Source of the DNA: Penium margaritaceum
Lineage: Eukaryota; Streptophyta; Zygnematophyceae; Desmidiales; Peniaceae
DNA length: 64,000 bases
NCBI GenBank assembly: GCA_023375785.1
Contig: SZWC01006945.1
Span: 68,003-132,002, forward strand
Direction: 5' to 3'
Shown in pieces: positions 42,869 to 53,800 of the stretch (positions within the stretch are counted from its first letter, which is position 1; each line of letters opens with the position of its first letter). A program made the translations under genes and the position numbers. The notes under the pieces are model-generated. The model worked only from the letters and a program-made list of their open reading frames with translations. It ran no database searches and was not told the origin of the DNA.

Positions 42869-44225
42869 GGGAACTCTGCGTGGCGAGTGCACACGCCTCA
42901 GTGCCGGGCCTGATGGCCACAAGATCAGCTGCTGCGTCACAAGCGATATGGAACTCAGGAGTGACCAGGTCGTGCCCTACGGGGAACGCTGGATGTACCT
43001 CTGAAAGCTTAGTGCGGACACTCAGGCCTAAGGCCTTTGTGCGTGGATCACCACTCGCGATCCTTCGAGAGGAAAGCCTGGGTCCGTGACGCAATGCTCG
43101 CTGAGCTCCGGAGTCTAGTGGTCGAAGGCGGCCACCGGGCTCACTGGAGTAACCGGAGGTCGAGGGGCGCACCTCAGGCTCAAGAACAGGTACGACCACA
43201 GGGACAGGTACAACCACAGATGGTGAGGGTTGAGACGAGGCAGCTGGAGATGTCGTGCGCGGAGATGCGTGTGCGGGAGACACGAGGCTGGGTGTGACAG
43301 CAGGCAAAGCTGGCCCTGACACTGAGGTAGGAGTGTCAGCCGACGTAGGAACAGGAGTAGGCAAGACTTGAGCATACGCAGGAGCAGGGGTGCCAGCAGA
43401 CGCAGGTGATGGTGCAGGAGGAGGCATGAGAACAGAGGTACATGTGGGGTGTGAAACAGGCTGTACAGGCGGGATCTCTGGACCGACGGCAATGATAGCC
43501 GGATCATCAAGGGCTGGAGAACGAGAGGGGGCTCGAGCGGACACATCAGCCGGACGAGGGATGGTCGCTCGCGGAGAAGTCTCCCCCATCCACCAAGGAC
43601 CCTCAAAGGAAGGGACATGGGCTGCGGAGAGGGCTGTGATCGAAGTCAGGTCACGGTATGTGAGTGACTCAAAAAACATCGCATCAAGGGACTCAATGAC
43701 GCGATGGCGAGTGGGGTCCCAAAAATGCCAGGCCTTCGACCGCGGGGAGATGCCGATGAAGGCACACAAACGACCCCAAGGGGAGACCTTGGACCCCTGC
43801 TGGTCCTCGGTGTACCACACGGAGGCCAAGGATCCCCAGACGCAAGCGAGACGAAGGTCAGCACGGTGGCCAAACCAGAGCTCATACGGTGTAACATGGT
43901 CTGGAAGCGGACCATGCGGGAGGCGGTTCCAGACCCAAGTCATGTAGGTGAAGCCCTCCAAAGCAAAAGACTCTGGGAGACTGCACTCAGACCGCATGGC
44001 ACGAACCGCATCCTCCATGGTGCGGTTCTAGCGCTCAGATACACCATTATGTTATGGGGTAGCAGGAGCGGAGACCTGGTGAAAAATCCTGTGCTCAGCA
44101 AAGAAGGAGTCCATCTCACCAAGGAACTCGCCGCCGCGATCCGAGCGAAACGTATTTAGCATGTGGCAAGACTGACGCTCAGCCATCACGAGCCAGAGTC
44201 GAACCGCAAGGGCGGCGTCGCTCTT
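42869..44225 (-). pseudogene. E2 integrase C-terminal half and linker
   Basis: Minus strand, one long open frame from 44,018: MEDAVRAMRSECSLPESFALEGFTYMTWVWNRLPHGPLP.., FIGISPRSKAWHFWDPTRHRVIESLDAMFFES, then a Pro/Ser/Ala linker (43,620-43,180) and VRPSTSGYSSEPGGRLRPLD into the RT lead. Upstream, 44,159-44,020 carries SDRGGEFLGEMDSFFAEHR-type residues in another frame. Open for 535 codons apart from the n join. Confidence 0.88.
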
Positions 44226-45000
44226 CTAACACAGACTGTAGACCCACCGCATCCGAATGAAGTCATCAATCAGCGTCAGAATATACCGGCCCCTCTCGGA
44301 CAGGGACTCGACCGGGAGAGGACCGAGAAGGTCTGAGTAGACCAACTCAAGAAGCCTCATTGCTCGGGAACGCGAATCAGGGTAGGTGCACCTGTGCATA
44401 TTGCCCTGAGTGCAAAAAAGACTGTCGATCTTGGGTGGCTTCTTGAAACAAGCCACGTCAAGGCCGAGAGTAGGCTGTGTCTGAATGAGCTTCGACACAG
44501 TGTCGGAGTCCACGTGACATAGACGGTACTGAAACAACTGCTGGTGTTCCGGGGATAGAACACCAGTGACAAAAACACGATCGGAGGAGGAGGAGGGAGA
44601 GCAATGGGAGGAGGACCGAGCAATATGATACAAATCATCTATGGCTGAAGCACGCAGAACAATGCTACGGGTGTCAAGAGCAATCACAGTTGTTGAATGA
44701 GCGGTAAGCTCCACAGAGAGGCCCATCAGGGTTGAGGCACGCACAGAGAGCAAGCTGAGCTCAAGATCTGGCACAAACAACATGTCAGAAAGATACAGGG
44801 GGCCAGACGGAACATCAAAGCATACAACCCCGACACTGTGGACAGGCAAGAACTGACCAAAGCCTGTACGAACAGAACGGACAGTGGTGACAGGGCCGAG
44901 TACAAAAACATCACTACAACGACACATCATGTGATGGGTGGCACCAGAATCGATGATCCAGGTCCCACCGGAGTCACGACTGGTGGACGTCACTGTACAA
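44226..45000 (-). pseudogene. E2 protease and integrase N-terminal part
   Basis: One open minus-strand frame holds WIIDSGATHHMMCRCSDV (DSG intact, last Thr is Met), LLFVPDLELSLLSVRASTLMG, then HQQLFQYRLCHVDSDTVSKLI..LFCTQGNMHRC (zinc region: the first His of LLHRRL is Gln-Tyr-Arg, so one ligand is probably lost) and LELVYSDLLGPLP..LTLIDDFIRMRWVYSLC. Stops at 44,226. Confidence 0.9.
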
Positions 45001-46835
45001 CGAGCAATGGAACACTCGGCATCAGAGGGACGTTGAGCCGTCAGTGGGGAGGAACGACGTACATCACGAAGATAAAACTCATGAATCCAGTCAGTGCAGT
45101 CAGGCCCATCATCATCACATGTTGACTGTGCTCCCCCACACGCGTCATCATGAGCCACGGGAACGGACGAACAGGCAGTCTGTGAACCACCCGACGATGA
45201 CAACACACTCACACCTCCCTGGAAATGAAGCGCCAGGAGATGACGAAGCTAGGTGATGGTGCGGTCGCGTGGGTCCGGATCGCTGCTGCTCGCCGGTGAG
45301 GACGCAGGAACAGCTGCAGTCGTGGCCGCCGCGCGTCCGGAGGAGGGTGTGGGTGACGTGTCGGACGTGGAGCGAAGGGCATGAGCAGCCTGAAGCCCAC
45401 GAGTGATCCACGTCCCGTCAAGCGGCTGCTGGCACTCGGTGTAGCAATGAGCGCCTCCACAGTTGTTGCAGTGCACAGAACGGCCACTACTACCACTACA
45501 TGACGGCTGCTGTTGACCTGATCCGTGCCTCCTATTCCTCTTCTTCCCCTGGGCGGCTGCTGCAACGCCCTGTGTCTGCGTGGGCATAGATGGGGTCAAA
45601 GAGGAGGAGGAAGATGAGGTAGTGATGGAGGTGGATGAGGGTGACTGCAGGAGGGAAGATGGTGGTGATGCGATGACTTCTGCAGCGAGGGAAGTCTCCT
45701 GATGCGGTACTACTGCCTCGTGGGCTGAAGTCACCTGAAGGAAAACCTGATGCGCCCAAGGGAGCAGCTGCAGAGTGGCTGAGAAAGGCTCGAGGACAGC
45801 GTCGCTGTACCGTGTGAAGATGTCGGTATACATAAGACGAACTTCGAGCATAATCGTCCGAAGCGCCCACAGTTGTGTGCCTCCTGAGGTCCCCAGACGC
45901 GTGTAGATACGCATGGCGCGTCGCCAGTAATCCGCTGCAGTCTCCGCAGGCCCCTAATGGAGCGAGTGGAAGGCACGAATGTGTGATGCACGAGTGGCGT
46001 GCGTCTCTACGGCTAGTAGGGACAACGCCAGATCCCAACCTCCACGGGGATCGGCGCCGGTGCTTGTGTCAGCCTCGCCAAGGAAGGGGCGGAAGTCGAC
46101 GACAGTCTCGCATGGCATGCCATAGAGAAGTCTGCGCATGGCCCGGGCTGCTCTCAGTGCCTCTTCTGGGTCTGTAGACTGGTACGGGCTGTGGTAGTAA
46201 GGCCACACTCCCTCACAAGTAGCCTACACGTGAAACAGGATCTCCCAGCAGTCGAAGCCATCCTCGCTGATATACCATTGAGGCGGTGCCTCAAAGTCCT
46301 TTGGCTGCCGCTCCATGGGGAGAGCAACCGCAGGAAGAGGAGGGCGAGAGACAGGAAAAACTCCCGGGAGAGGGTGATCGCCGGGGTGGTCAGGTGACGA
46401 TCTTATCGGGGAAACCGGTGGAGGTCAGGTACCCGTCTGCAGCTGACGGCGACCCTCCTGGAGAACTCGAATCTCCTGCTCCTGGGAATGATCCGTGATG
46501 CCTGGCATGAGTAGCTCATCGTGTAGTGGCTCATCATCAAGGAGGTCAGCAGGTGGTGGGTCAGGTGGAGCACCTGTCACGAGCGCCTGGACCGAATGCT
46601 TGGTAGAGACCGCGACACCGGCAGCTCCCTCAGAAACCCGCGAAGGAGCCGTGGACTGAGCGTGTAGAAGCTCAGTCAACGTGCGGATCGCGTCAGTCTG
46701 CTCTCGCTACAGACGACGCATCTCATCTTGCTGGCTTCGCAGGTCCACAATGGCCTGCGAACGAGGGCTCAGTACCCCTGAAGAAGAGGAGGAGGGATCA
46801 CCTGACCCCTTCCCCTCGTTGTCGGACGAACTCAT
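45001..46835 (-). pseudogene. E2 gag
   Basis: ATG at 46,835 (minus): MSSSDNEGKGSGDPSSSSSG. N-terminal coiled stretch (SQAIVDLRSQQDEMRRL, stop, REQTDAIRTLTELLHAQS), LMPGITDHSQEQEIRVLQEG, capsid with DFEAPP-QWYISEDGFDCWEILF-type residues and DFRPFLGEADTST, and the knuckle CNNCGGAHCYTEC near 45,475-45,437. The knuckle spacing is C-x2-C-x3-H-x4-C, one residue shorter than usual. Several frameshifts and stops. Confidence 0.85.
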
Positions 46836-47729
46836 GTCGCCGCTCACTATGAGACGACAGGTCAAGTGTGTCGGATTTCAAAACCGTCAGCATTTCTCGA
46901 GGAGTTGAAACACTGGCAACTTTTGACTGTCCGGTGAAAATTTTTGCTAAGTATGATGCTGACGTCAGCAGGTGGTTGCTGATGTCGGCACGACCTGATG
47001 ACGTGAGCAAGCAAAAATGCTGACGTCAGCTCGCCCTTTCTTTCTTTGTTTCTTTCTTTCTCATAGTTCTGCGCGAGCGTGGAGCTGCTCCGCGGTGGCA
47101 CGCGGAAGCTCCATGGAAGCTGCGCAACAGCTTCTGCCCAGCTGCTGCTGCAACTTTGCTGTCAGCTGCAGCAGCAGCTGCCTGGCTGTGTGTGCAGCGG
47201 TGGCATCAGCGGCTGCGCTGCTGCTGCAGCTACTGCTGTTGCTGTGCGCTGCAGCTGCTGCTGGCTGCCACTGCCGCGCGCTGCTGCTGCTGCCACTGCT
47301 GCGCTGCTGCTGCTGCTACTGCCGTTGCTGCTCTGCCGTTGCCGCCACCGCTGCCCCTGCTGCTGCTGCATTGCTGTTACCGCCGCTGCTGCTGTGGCCG
47401 CTGCTGCTGCGCTGCTGCTGCCGCCGTTGCTGCCACGCTGCTGCTGCGGCCGTTGCTGCTGCGCTGCTGCTGCCGCCGCCTCTACTGCTGCGGCTCAGGT
47501 GCTACGACTGTGGGGGGGGGCTGCACTCACTTCAGCCGCCACGCACCTCTGCGTGGCCGTACACACCGCTGCTGCTGCCTCTGCAGCTGCGATCTCACAT
47601 GGTGGGTGGGATGCGTTGACGGTGACCATCCGTCTCCAACAGACCCCAAGAACTCTGCTGCAGCGGTGACTCTCACTGCTGCTGCTCCGCTGTGTCTCTT
47701 CTGCGCAGCTCAGTGAGAACTGTCTCACT
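46836..47729 (-). other. E2 5' leader with CAG-rich tract
   Basis: Sense CAG triplets occupy about 47,470-47,130 (plus strand CTG/CCG). Between tract and gag ATG is a block with four TGACGTCA-type palindromes. Between tract and primer site lie about 250 bp of mixed sequence also present in F (49,124-49,300). Open frames in the tract encode only Ala, Cys, Leu or Gln runs. Confidence 0.85.
46957..47031 (-). promoter_or_regulatory. Four TGACGTCA-type palindromes in E2 leader
   Basis: TGCTGACGTCAGCA (46,957), TGCTGATGTCGGCA (46,977), TGATGACGTGAGCA (46,996) and TGCTGACGTCAGCT (47,018); spacing 20, 19 and 22 bp, the same as in E1. Confidence 0.78.
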
Positions 47730-47741
47730 GCTCTGATACCA
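47730..47741 (-). other. E2 primer binding site (initiator tRNA-Met)
   Basis: Minus strand TGGTATCAGAGC, adjacent to the 5' LTR end. Only this E copy in the tandem pair keeps it. Confidence 0.9.
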
Positions 47742-48377
47742 TGAGAAAGTGCGTGGAAGTTTCCTAGCAACACATCCACTGACTAGGCGTCAGTGCCTGG
47801 TCAGACGGTGACGACAGTCACAGGTCGTGCACACAACGGCAAGGGTTTGGCTAGGAGACACAAGGCAAAGTGTCAAAATGCTTCAATGGCATATGCAGAG
47901 AGAGATAACAAGTGATAGGTCCCAGGCATAAATACCTGCCGCGGCGCACGGCGGGTGTCGTACGTGGCAGTCCAAGAGCAGTCATAAAACCAGCCCAAAA
48001 CCACTGTTTTGGCCGTACCTCTGTGGACACATGTCAAAATGCTACGCCATATGAACCTAGACATGCAAGATCAAAAGACGGACGCTACGACTGGTCACAT
48101 GCATGCATCCATCATTAGACGATGGACATACAATGCAAAAACATGCAAATAGGGCTCATGGCCAGTCCGCCAAAAGACGCCTGCAAGCAGTAGAAAGGAA
48201 AGCAGAGTGTCCCGGCAACATCTGGGGCTCTGGAACGGTAGTCGGCCAGTTCCAAGCCGGTAGTCCGCCGCTTGTCGTTGCACCGGTGTCACAAGGGCCC
48301 ACCTCAGGGATCTGCACGAGTATGGACACGGCCGAGTGGTCACAGTAAACTGTACAAGAACGTCACAAATCACAACA
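47742..48377 (-). repeat. E-family LTR 3 (5' LTR of E2)
   Basis: Plus strand TGAGAAAGTGCG to AATCACAACA, 636 bp. A TATA-like TATTTAT (minus) is at 47,928-47,934. It is 96 bp from the head-to-head LTR of F. Confidence 0.93.
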
Positions 48378-48473
48378 GCACTGATGCCGTAGCTCAAGTG
48401 GTGGTGACTCATGGAGGTCCAGAGAAGACGATCCAAAGCCACTCAAAGTATTGAGGGTTCCCCCTACCATAGA
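48378..48473 (+). repeat. D-type LTR fragment between E2 and F
   Basis: GCACTGATGCCGTAGCTCAAG through CCCCCTACCATAGA matches 33,079-33,175 and 62,402-62,500. It is the only spacer between the two divergent E-family elements. Confidence 0.85.
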
Positions 48474-49111
48474 TATTGTGCTTTGTGTCATTCCTGTACT
48501 GTTTACTGTGAGCACTCGGCCGTGTCCATACTCGTGCAAATCCTTGAGGCGGGCGGCCCTGGTGACACCGGTGTGACGACAGGCGGCGGATTACCAGCTT
48601 GGAGCTGGCTGACCACTATACCAGAGCCCCAGATGCCACCGGAACTCTCTGCTGTGTCTTCTACATCTTGCAGGCGTCTTTCGGCGGACTGGCCATGAGG
48701 CCTATTTGCATGTTTTTGCATTGTATGTCCACTGTCTGTCGATGGATACATGCATGTGACCAGTTGTAGTGTCCGTCTTTTGGTTATGTACGTCTAGGTT
48801 CAGACGACGTAGCACTCTGACATGTGTGCGCAGAGTTACGGCCAAAACAGTGGTTTTGGGCCGGTTTTAGGACAGCTCTTGGACTACCGCGTGCGACACC
48901 CACAGTGCGCCGCAACAGGTATCTATGCCTGGGACCCATCATTTGTTATCCCTCTTTGCATGTGCTATTTTGAAGCATTCTGACACTTTCCCTTGTGTCT
49001 CCTAGCCAAACCCTTGCCGTTGTGTGCACGACCTGTGACTGTCGTCACCGTCTGACCAGGCACTGACGCCTAAGCGGTTGTGTTGCTAGGAAGCTTCTAC
49101 GTACTTTCTCA
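48474..49111 (+). repeat. Element F 5' LTR (E family), 638 bp
   Basis: Inverted relative to the three LTRs at 33,237-48,377. Starts TATTGTGCTTTG (TG changed to TA) and ends CTTTCTCA at the primer site. Confidence 0.92.
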
Positions 49112-49123
49112 TGGTATCACAGC
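49112..49123 (+). other. Element F primer binding site
   Basis: TGGTATCACAGC, one change from the TGGTATCAGAGC of E2, A and G. Confidence 0.85.
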
Positions 49124-50000
49124 AGTGAGACAGTTCGTAGTGAACTGCGCAGCAGAGACGCAGCAGAGCAGCAACAATGAGAGTCACCGCTACAGCAGAG
49201 TTTCTGGGGTCTGTTGGAGACGGCCGGTCGCCGTCAACGCATCCCACCCACCACGTGAGATCGCAGCTGCAGAAGCAGCAGCAGCGGTGTGTACCGCCAC
49301 GCAGAGGTGCGTGGCGGCTGCAGTGAGTGCAGCTGCCCCACCTCACACAGCCATAGCAATAGAGCAGCAGCAGCAGAGGCGGCGGCAGCAGCAGCGCAGC
49401 AGTAGCGGCCGGAGCAGCAGCGTGGCAGCAGCGGCGGCAGCAGTAGCGGCGCAGCAGCATCGGTAGCAGCAGCGCAGCAGCAGCGGCGGCAACAGCAATG
49501 CAGCAGCAGCAGTGGCAGCCGCAGCGACAACGACATAGTAGCAGCGGCAGTAGCAGCAGCAGCAGTGCAGCAGTGGCAGCAGTTGCAGCGCGCGGTGGTG
49601 GCAGCAAGCAGCAGCAGTGCAGCTGCTGCTGCCACCGCTGCACATGCAGCCAGGCAGCTGCTGATGCAGCTGACAGCACAGCTGCAGCAGCAATTGGGTA
49701 GAAGCTGCTACGCAACTTCCGCGGACCTTCCGCGTGCCACCGCGGAGCGGCTCCACGCTCGCACAGAACTACGAGAAAGAAAGAAAGAAAGAAAAAAAGG
49801 GCGAGCTGACGTCAACATTTTTGTTTGCTGATGTCATCAGGTCTTGCTGACGTCAGCAACCACCTGCTGATGTCAGCATCATACTTAGCCAAAATTTTCA
49901 CCGGACAGTCAAAAGTTGCCAGTGTTTCAACTCCTCGAGAAAACGCTGATGGTTTTGAAATCCGACACACTTGTCATGTCGTCCCATAGTGAGCAGCGAC
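49124..50000 (+). other. Element F 5' leader, CAG-rich
   Basis: Sense-strand CAG/CGG/CAA triplets dominate 49,265-49,690. The palindrome block is at 49,804-49,878, then 120 bp to the gag ATG at 50,001. Minus-strand frames here (Leu/Cys/Ala runs) are shadows of the repeat. Confidence 0.85.
49804..49878 (+). promoter_or_regulatory. Four TGACGTCA-type palindromes in F leader
   Basis: AGCTGACGTCAACA (49,804), TGCTGATGTCATCA (49,826), TGCTGACGTCAGCA (49,845; a perfect 14 bp palindrome) and TGCTGATGTCAGCA (49,865). Start spacing is 22, 19 and 20 bp, about two helical turns each. Confidence 0.8.
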
Positions 50001-51700
50001 ATGAGTTCGTCTGACGACGAGGGGAAGGGGCCAGGTGATCCCTCCTCCTCTTCTTCAGGGGTACTGAGCCCTCGCTCGCAGGCCATTGCGGACCTGCGAA
50101 GCCAATTGGATGAGATGCGTCGTCTGCAGCGAGAGCAGACTGACGCGATCCGCACGCTGACTGAGCTTCTGCGCGCTCAGTCCACGGCTCCTCCGCGGGT
50201 TTCTGAGGGAGCTGCCGGCGTCGCGGTCTCTACCCAGCATTTGGTCCAGGCGCCCAAGACAGGCACTCCACCTGACCCACCACTTGCTGACCTCCTTCAT
50301 GATGAGCCACTACACGATGAGCTACTCATGCCAGGCATCACGAATGATTCCCAGGAGCAGGAGATTCGAGATCTCCAGGAGCGCCTCCGTCAGTTGCAGA
50401 CGGGTACCCGACCTCCACCAGTTTCCCCGATACGATCGTCACCTGACCACCCCGGCGATCACCTTCTCCCAGGATTTTTTCCCGTCTCTCGCCCTCCTCA
50501 GCCTGCGGTTGCTCTCCCCACGGAGCGACAGCCAAAGGACTTTGAGGCACCACCTCCAAGGTATATCAGTGAGGATGGCTTCGACTGCTGGGAGATCTTG
50601 TTTCAGGTGTGGGCTAGTTGTGAGGGAGTGTGGCCTTACTACCACGTCCCGTACCAGTCTACAGACCCAACACAGGCTCTGACAGCAGCCCAGGCCATGC
50701 GCGGACTTCTCTATGCCATGCCACGCGAGACTGTTGTCGTTTCCACCCCTTCCTTGGCGAGGCTGGCACAGGCATCGGCGCCGATCCCCGTGGAGGTTGG
50801 GATCTGGCTTTATCCCTATTGGCTGCAGAGATGCACGCCACTCGTGCGTCACACATTCGTGCCTTCCACTTGCTTCGTCAGGGGCCTGTGTTGCCTGCAG
50901 CGGATTACTGGCGACGCGCCATGCGTATCTACACGCGTCTGGGGACCTCAGGAGGAAAACAGCTGTGGGCGCTTCGGACGATTATGCTTGGAGTTCACCT
51001 TGAGCATACAGACATCTTCACACGGTACAGCGACGCTGTCCTCGAGCATTTCTTAGCCATTTTTTAGCTGCTCCCTTGGGCGCATCAGCTTTTCCTCCAG
51101 GTGACTTCAGCCCACGAGGCAGTAGTAGCGCACTAGGAGACTTCCCTCGCTGCAGCAATCATTGCATCACCACCATCTTCCCTCTTGCAGTCACCCTCAT
51201 CCACGTCCATCACTACCTCATCTTCCTCCTCCTCTTCGACCCCGTATACACCCATGCAGACACAGGGCGTTGCAACAGCCGCCCAGGGGAAGAAGAGGAA
51301 TAGGAGGCGCGGATCAGGTCAACAGCAGCCGTCATCTAGTGGTAGCAGTGGTCGTTCTATGTACTGCTACAACTGTGGAGGCGCTCATCGCTACACTGAG
51401 TGCCAGCAGCCGCTTGAGTGGGCATGGATCACTCGTGGGCTTCAGGCTGCTCATGCCCTTCGCTCCGCGTCCGGCACGTCACCCGCACCCTCCTCCGGAC
51501 GCACGGCGGCCACGACTGCAGCTGTTCCTACGTCCTCACCGGCGAGCAGCAGCGATCCGGACCCACGCAACCGCACCATCACCGAGCTTCCTCATCTCTT
51601 GGCGCTTCGATTTCAGGGAGGTGCGAGTGTGTTGTCATCGTCGGGTGGTTCACATACTGCATGTTTGTCTGTTCCCGTGGCTCGTAATGATGCGTGTAGG
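50001..51700 (+). pseudogene. Element F gag
   Basis: The ATG at 50,001 opens MSSSDDEGKGPGDPSSSSSG; I prefer it to upstream non-ATG starts because E1 and E2 start at the same place. N-terminal coiled coil (SQAIADLRSQLDEMRRLQRE), DFEAPPPRYISEDGFDCWEILFQV, YQSTDPTQALTAAQAMRGLLYAMP, then a frameshift near 50,740, capsid end to 51,070, a Ser/Thr-rich stretch, basic GKKRNRRRGSGQQQ, and the knuckle CYNCGGAHRYTEC (51,365-51,403; C-x2-C-x3-H-x4-C). It joins protease without a stop in the 51,185-52,021 frame. Confidence 0.88.
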
Positions 51701-52021
51701 GGAGCACAGTCAGCATGTGATGATGATGGGCCTGACTGCACTGACTGGATTCATGAGTTTCATCTTCGTGATGTACGTCGTTCCTCCCCACTGACGGCAC
51801 AGCGACCCTCTGATGCCGAGTGTTCCATTGCTCGTTGTACAGTGACCTCCACCATTCGTGACTCCGGTAGGACCTGGATCATCGATTCTGGTGCCACCCA
51901 ACACATGACGTGTCTTCGTAGTGATTTTTTTTGTACTCGACCCTATGACGACTGTCTATTATGTTCGTACAGACTCTGGTCAGTCCTTGCAAGTCCACGG
52001 TGTCGGGTTTGTATGCTTTGA
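51701..52021 (+). pseudogene. Element F protease
   Basis: TWIIDSGATQHMT at about 51,872-51,910 with intact DSG. A frameshift near 51,940 moves the rest (TDSGQSLQVHGVGFVCFDGPSG, LLFVPDLELSLLSVRACTLMG) to the next frame. Gag and protease are in the same frame here, so no programmed shift is needed between them in this family. Confidence 0.88.
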
Positions 52022-53190
52022 TGGTCCGTCTGGCCCCCTGTATCTTTCTGACGTGTTGTTTGTGCCTGATCTTGAGCTCAGCCTGCTTTCTGTGCGTGCC
52101 TGCACCCTGATGGGCCTCTCTTTGGAGCATACCGCTCATTCAGCGACAGTGACTGCTCTTGACACCCGTAGCATTGTCCTGTGTGCTTTAGTCATAGATG
52201 ATTTGTATCATATTGCTCGGCCCTCCTCCCCTTGCAGTCCCTCCTCCTCCGGTCGTGTTTTTGTCACTGGTGTTCTATCCCCGGAACACCAGCGGTTGCT
52301 TCAGTGCCGTCTGTGTCACCTGGGCTCCGACACTGTGTCGAAGCTCATTCGGACACAGCCTGCTCTTGGTCTTGACGTGGCTTGTTTCGAGAAGCCACCC
52401 AAGACCGATTGTCTTTTTTGCGCTCAAGGCAAGATGCACAGGTGCACCTACCCTGATTCGCGTTCCCGAGTGCTGAGGCCTCTTGAGTTGGTCCACTCGG
52501 ACCTTCTCAGTCCTCTCCCGGTCGAGTCCCTGTCCAAGAGGGGCCGATTTGTTCTGACGCTGACTGATGAATTCACCCGGATGCGGTGGGTCTACAGTCT
52601 ATGTCAGAAGAGCGACGCCGCCCTTGCGGTTTGACTCTGCCTCGTGATGGCTGAGCGTCAGTCTCGCCAAACGCAACATACTTTTCGCTCGGATCGCGGC
52701 GGCGAGTTCCTCGGTGAGATGGAATCCTTCTTTGTAGAGCATGGGATTTTTCACCAGGTCTCCGCTCTTGCCACCCCACAGCAGAACGGTGTATGTGCGC
52801 GCTCGAACCGTACCATGGAGGATGCGGTTCGCGCCATGCGGTCTGAGTGCGGTCTCCCGGAGTCTTTTGCTTTCGAGGGCTTCGCCTTCATGACTTGGGT
52901 CATGAACCGCCTCCCGCATGGTCCGCTTCCGGACCATGTTACACCGTACAAGCTCTGGTTTGGCCACCGTGCTGACCTTCGTCTCGCTCGCGTCTGGGGA
53001 TCCTTGGCCTCCGTGTGGTACACCGAGGACCAGCAGGGGTCCAAGGTCTCCCCTCGGGGTTGCTTGTGTGCCTTCATCGGCATCTCCCCGCGGTCGAAGG
53101 CCTGGCGTTTTTGGGACCCCACTCGCCGTCGCTTCATTGAGTCCCGTGATGGGCTGTTTTTTCAGTCACTCACATACCGTAACCTTACTT
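52022..53190 (+). pseudogene. Element F integrase
   Basis: HQRLLQCRLCHLGSDTVSKLIR..CLFCAQGKMHRCTY (zinc region; LLHRRL reads LLQCRL, so the first His is Gln), LELVHSDLLSPLP (first Asp), TDEFTRMRWVYSLCQKSDAALAV and a stop at 52,632. The next frame gives FRSDRGGEFLGEMESFFVEHG (second Asp), ATPQQNGVCARSNRTMEDAV (region of the catalytic Glu), MNRLPHGPLPDHVTPYKLWF and FWDPTRRRFIESRDGLFF. Confidence 0.9.
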
Positions 53191-53800
53191 CGATCACACC
53201 CGTCTCCGCAGCCCATGTCCCTTCCAGTGAGGGTCCTCGGCGGATGGGGGAGACTTCTCCGCCAGCAACCATCCCTCGTCCGGCTGATGTCTCCTCTCAA
53301 GCGCCCTCTCGTTCTCCAGCCCTTGATGATCCGGCTATCATTGCTGTCGGTCCACAGATCCCGCCTGTACAGCCTCTTTCACACCCCACGGGTACCTCTG
53401 TTCTCACGCCTCCTCCTGCACCATCACCTGCATCTGCTGGCACTCGTGCTCCTGCGTCTGCTCCAGTGTTGCCCACTCCCGTTCCTACATCTTCTTGCAA
53501 CCCTGCTCCTGTGTCTGCTCCAGTCTTGCCCACTCCTGTTCCTACGTCGGCTGACCCTCCTGCCTCAGTTTCAGGGCGAGCCTTGCCTGCTGTCAAACCC
53601 AGCCCCGTGTCTCCCACAAATGCATCTCCCCATACGGCATCACCGGCTACCCCATCTCAGCCCTCACCAGCTGCGGTTGTACCCGTCCCTGTGGTCGTAC
53701 CTGTTCCTGAGCCTGAGGTGTGCCCCTCGACCTCCGGTTACTCCTGTGAGCCCGGTGGCCGCCTTCGACCACTGGATTTTGGAGCTGAGCAAGCGTAGGG
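53191..53800 (+). pseudogene. Element F integrase-RT linker (Pro/Ser/Ala)
   Basis: Open in frame with integrase. Contains a short duplication: PASAPVLPTPVPTSSCNPAP and VSAPVLPTPVPTSADPPAS (53,455-53,560). The first unit is absent from E2, so it is a recent local repeat. Ends LDFGAEQA-stop at 53,796-53,798. Confidence 0.85.

Larger units (their letters stand above)
33237..48377 (-). mobile_element. Tandem array of two copia elements E1 and E2 sharing a middle LTR
   Basis: LTR (33,237-33,874) - E1 internal - LTR (40,281-40,918) - E2 internal - LTR (47,742-48,377), all minus strand. LTR lengths are 638, 638 and 636 bp. Such LTR-internal-LTR-internal-LTR arrays arise by recombination between LTRs of two copies. 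The outer flanks are both D-type LTR but at different points (GGAGGGGG left, GCACTGATGCC right), so no simple target duplication exists. Confidence 0.92.

Noticed and set aside
49086-49756. Minus-strand frames over 130 codons with Cys- and Leu-rich products
   Set aside because: Shadows of the CAG leader of element F; the same artefact appears in E1, E2 and G leaders.
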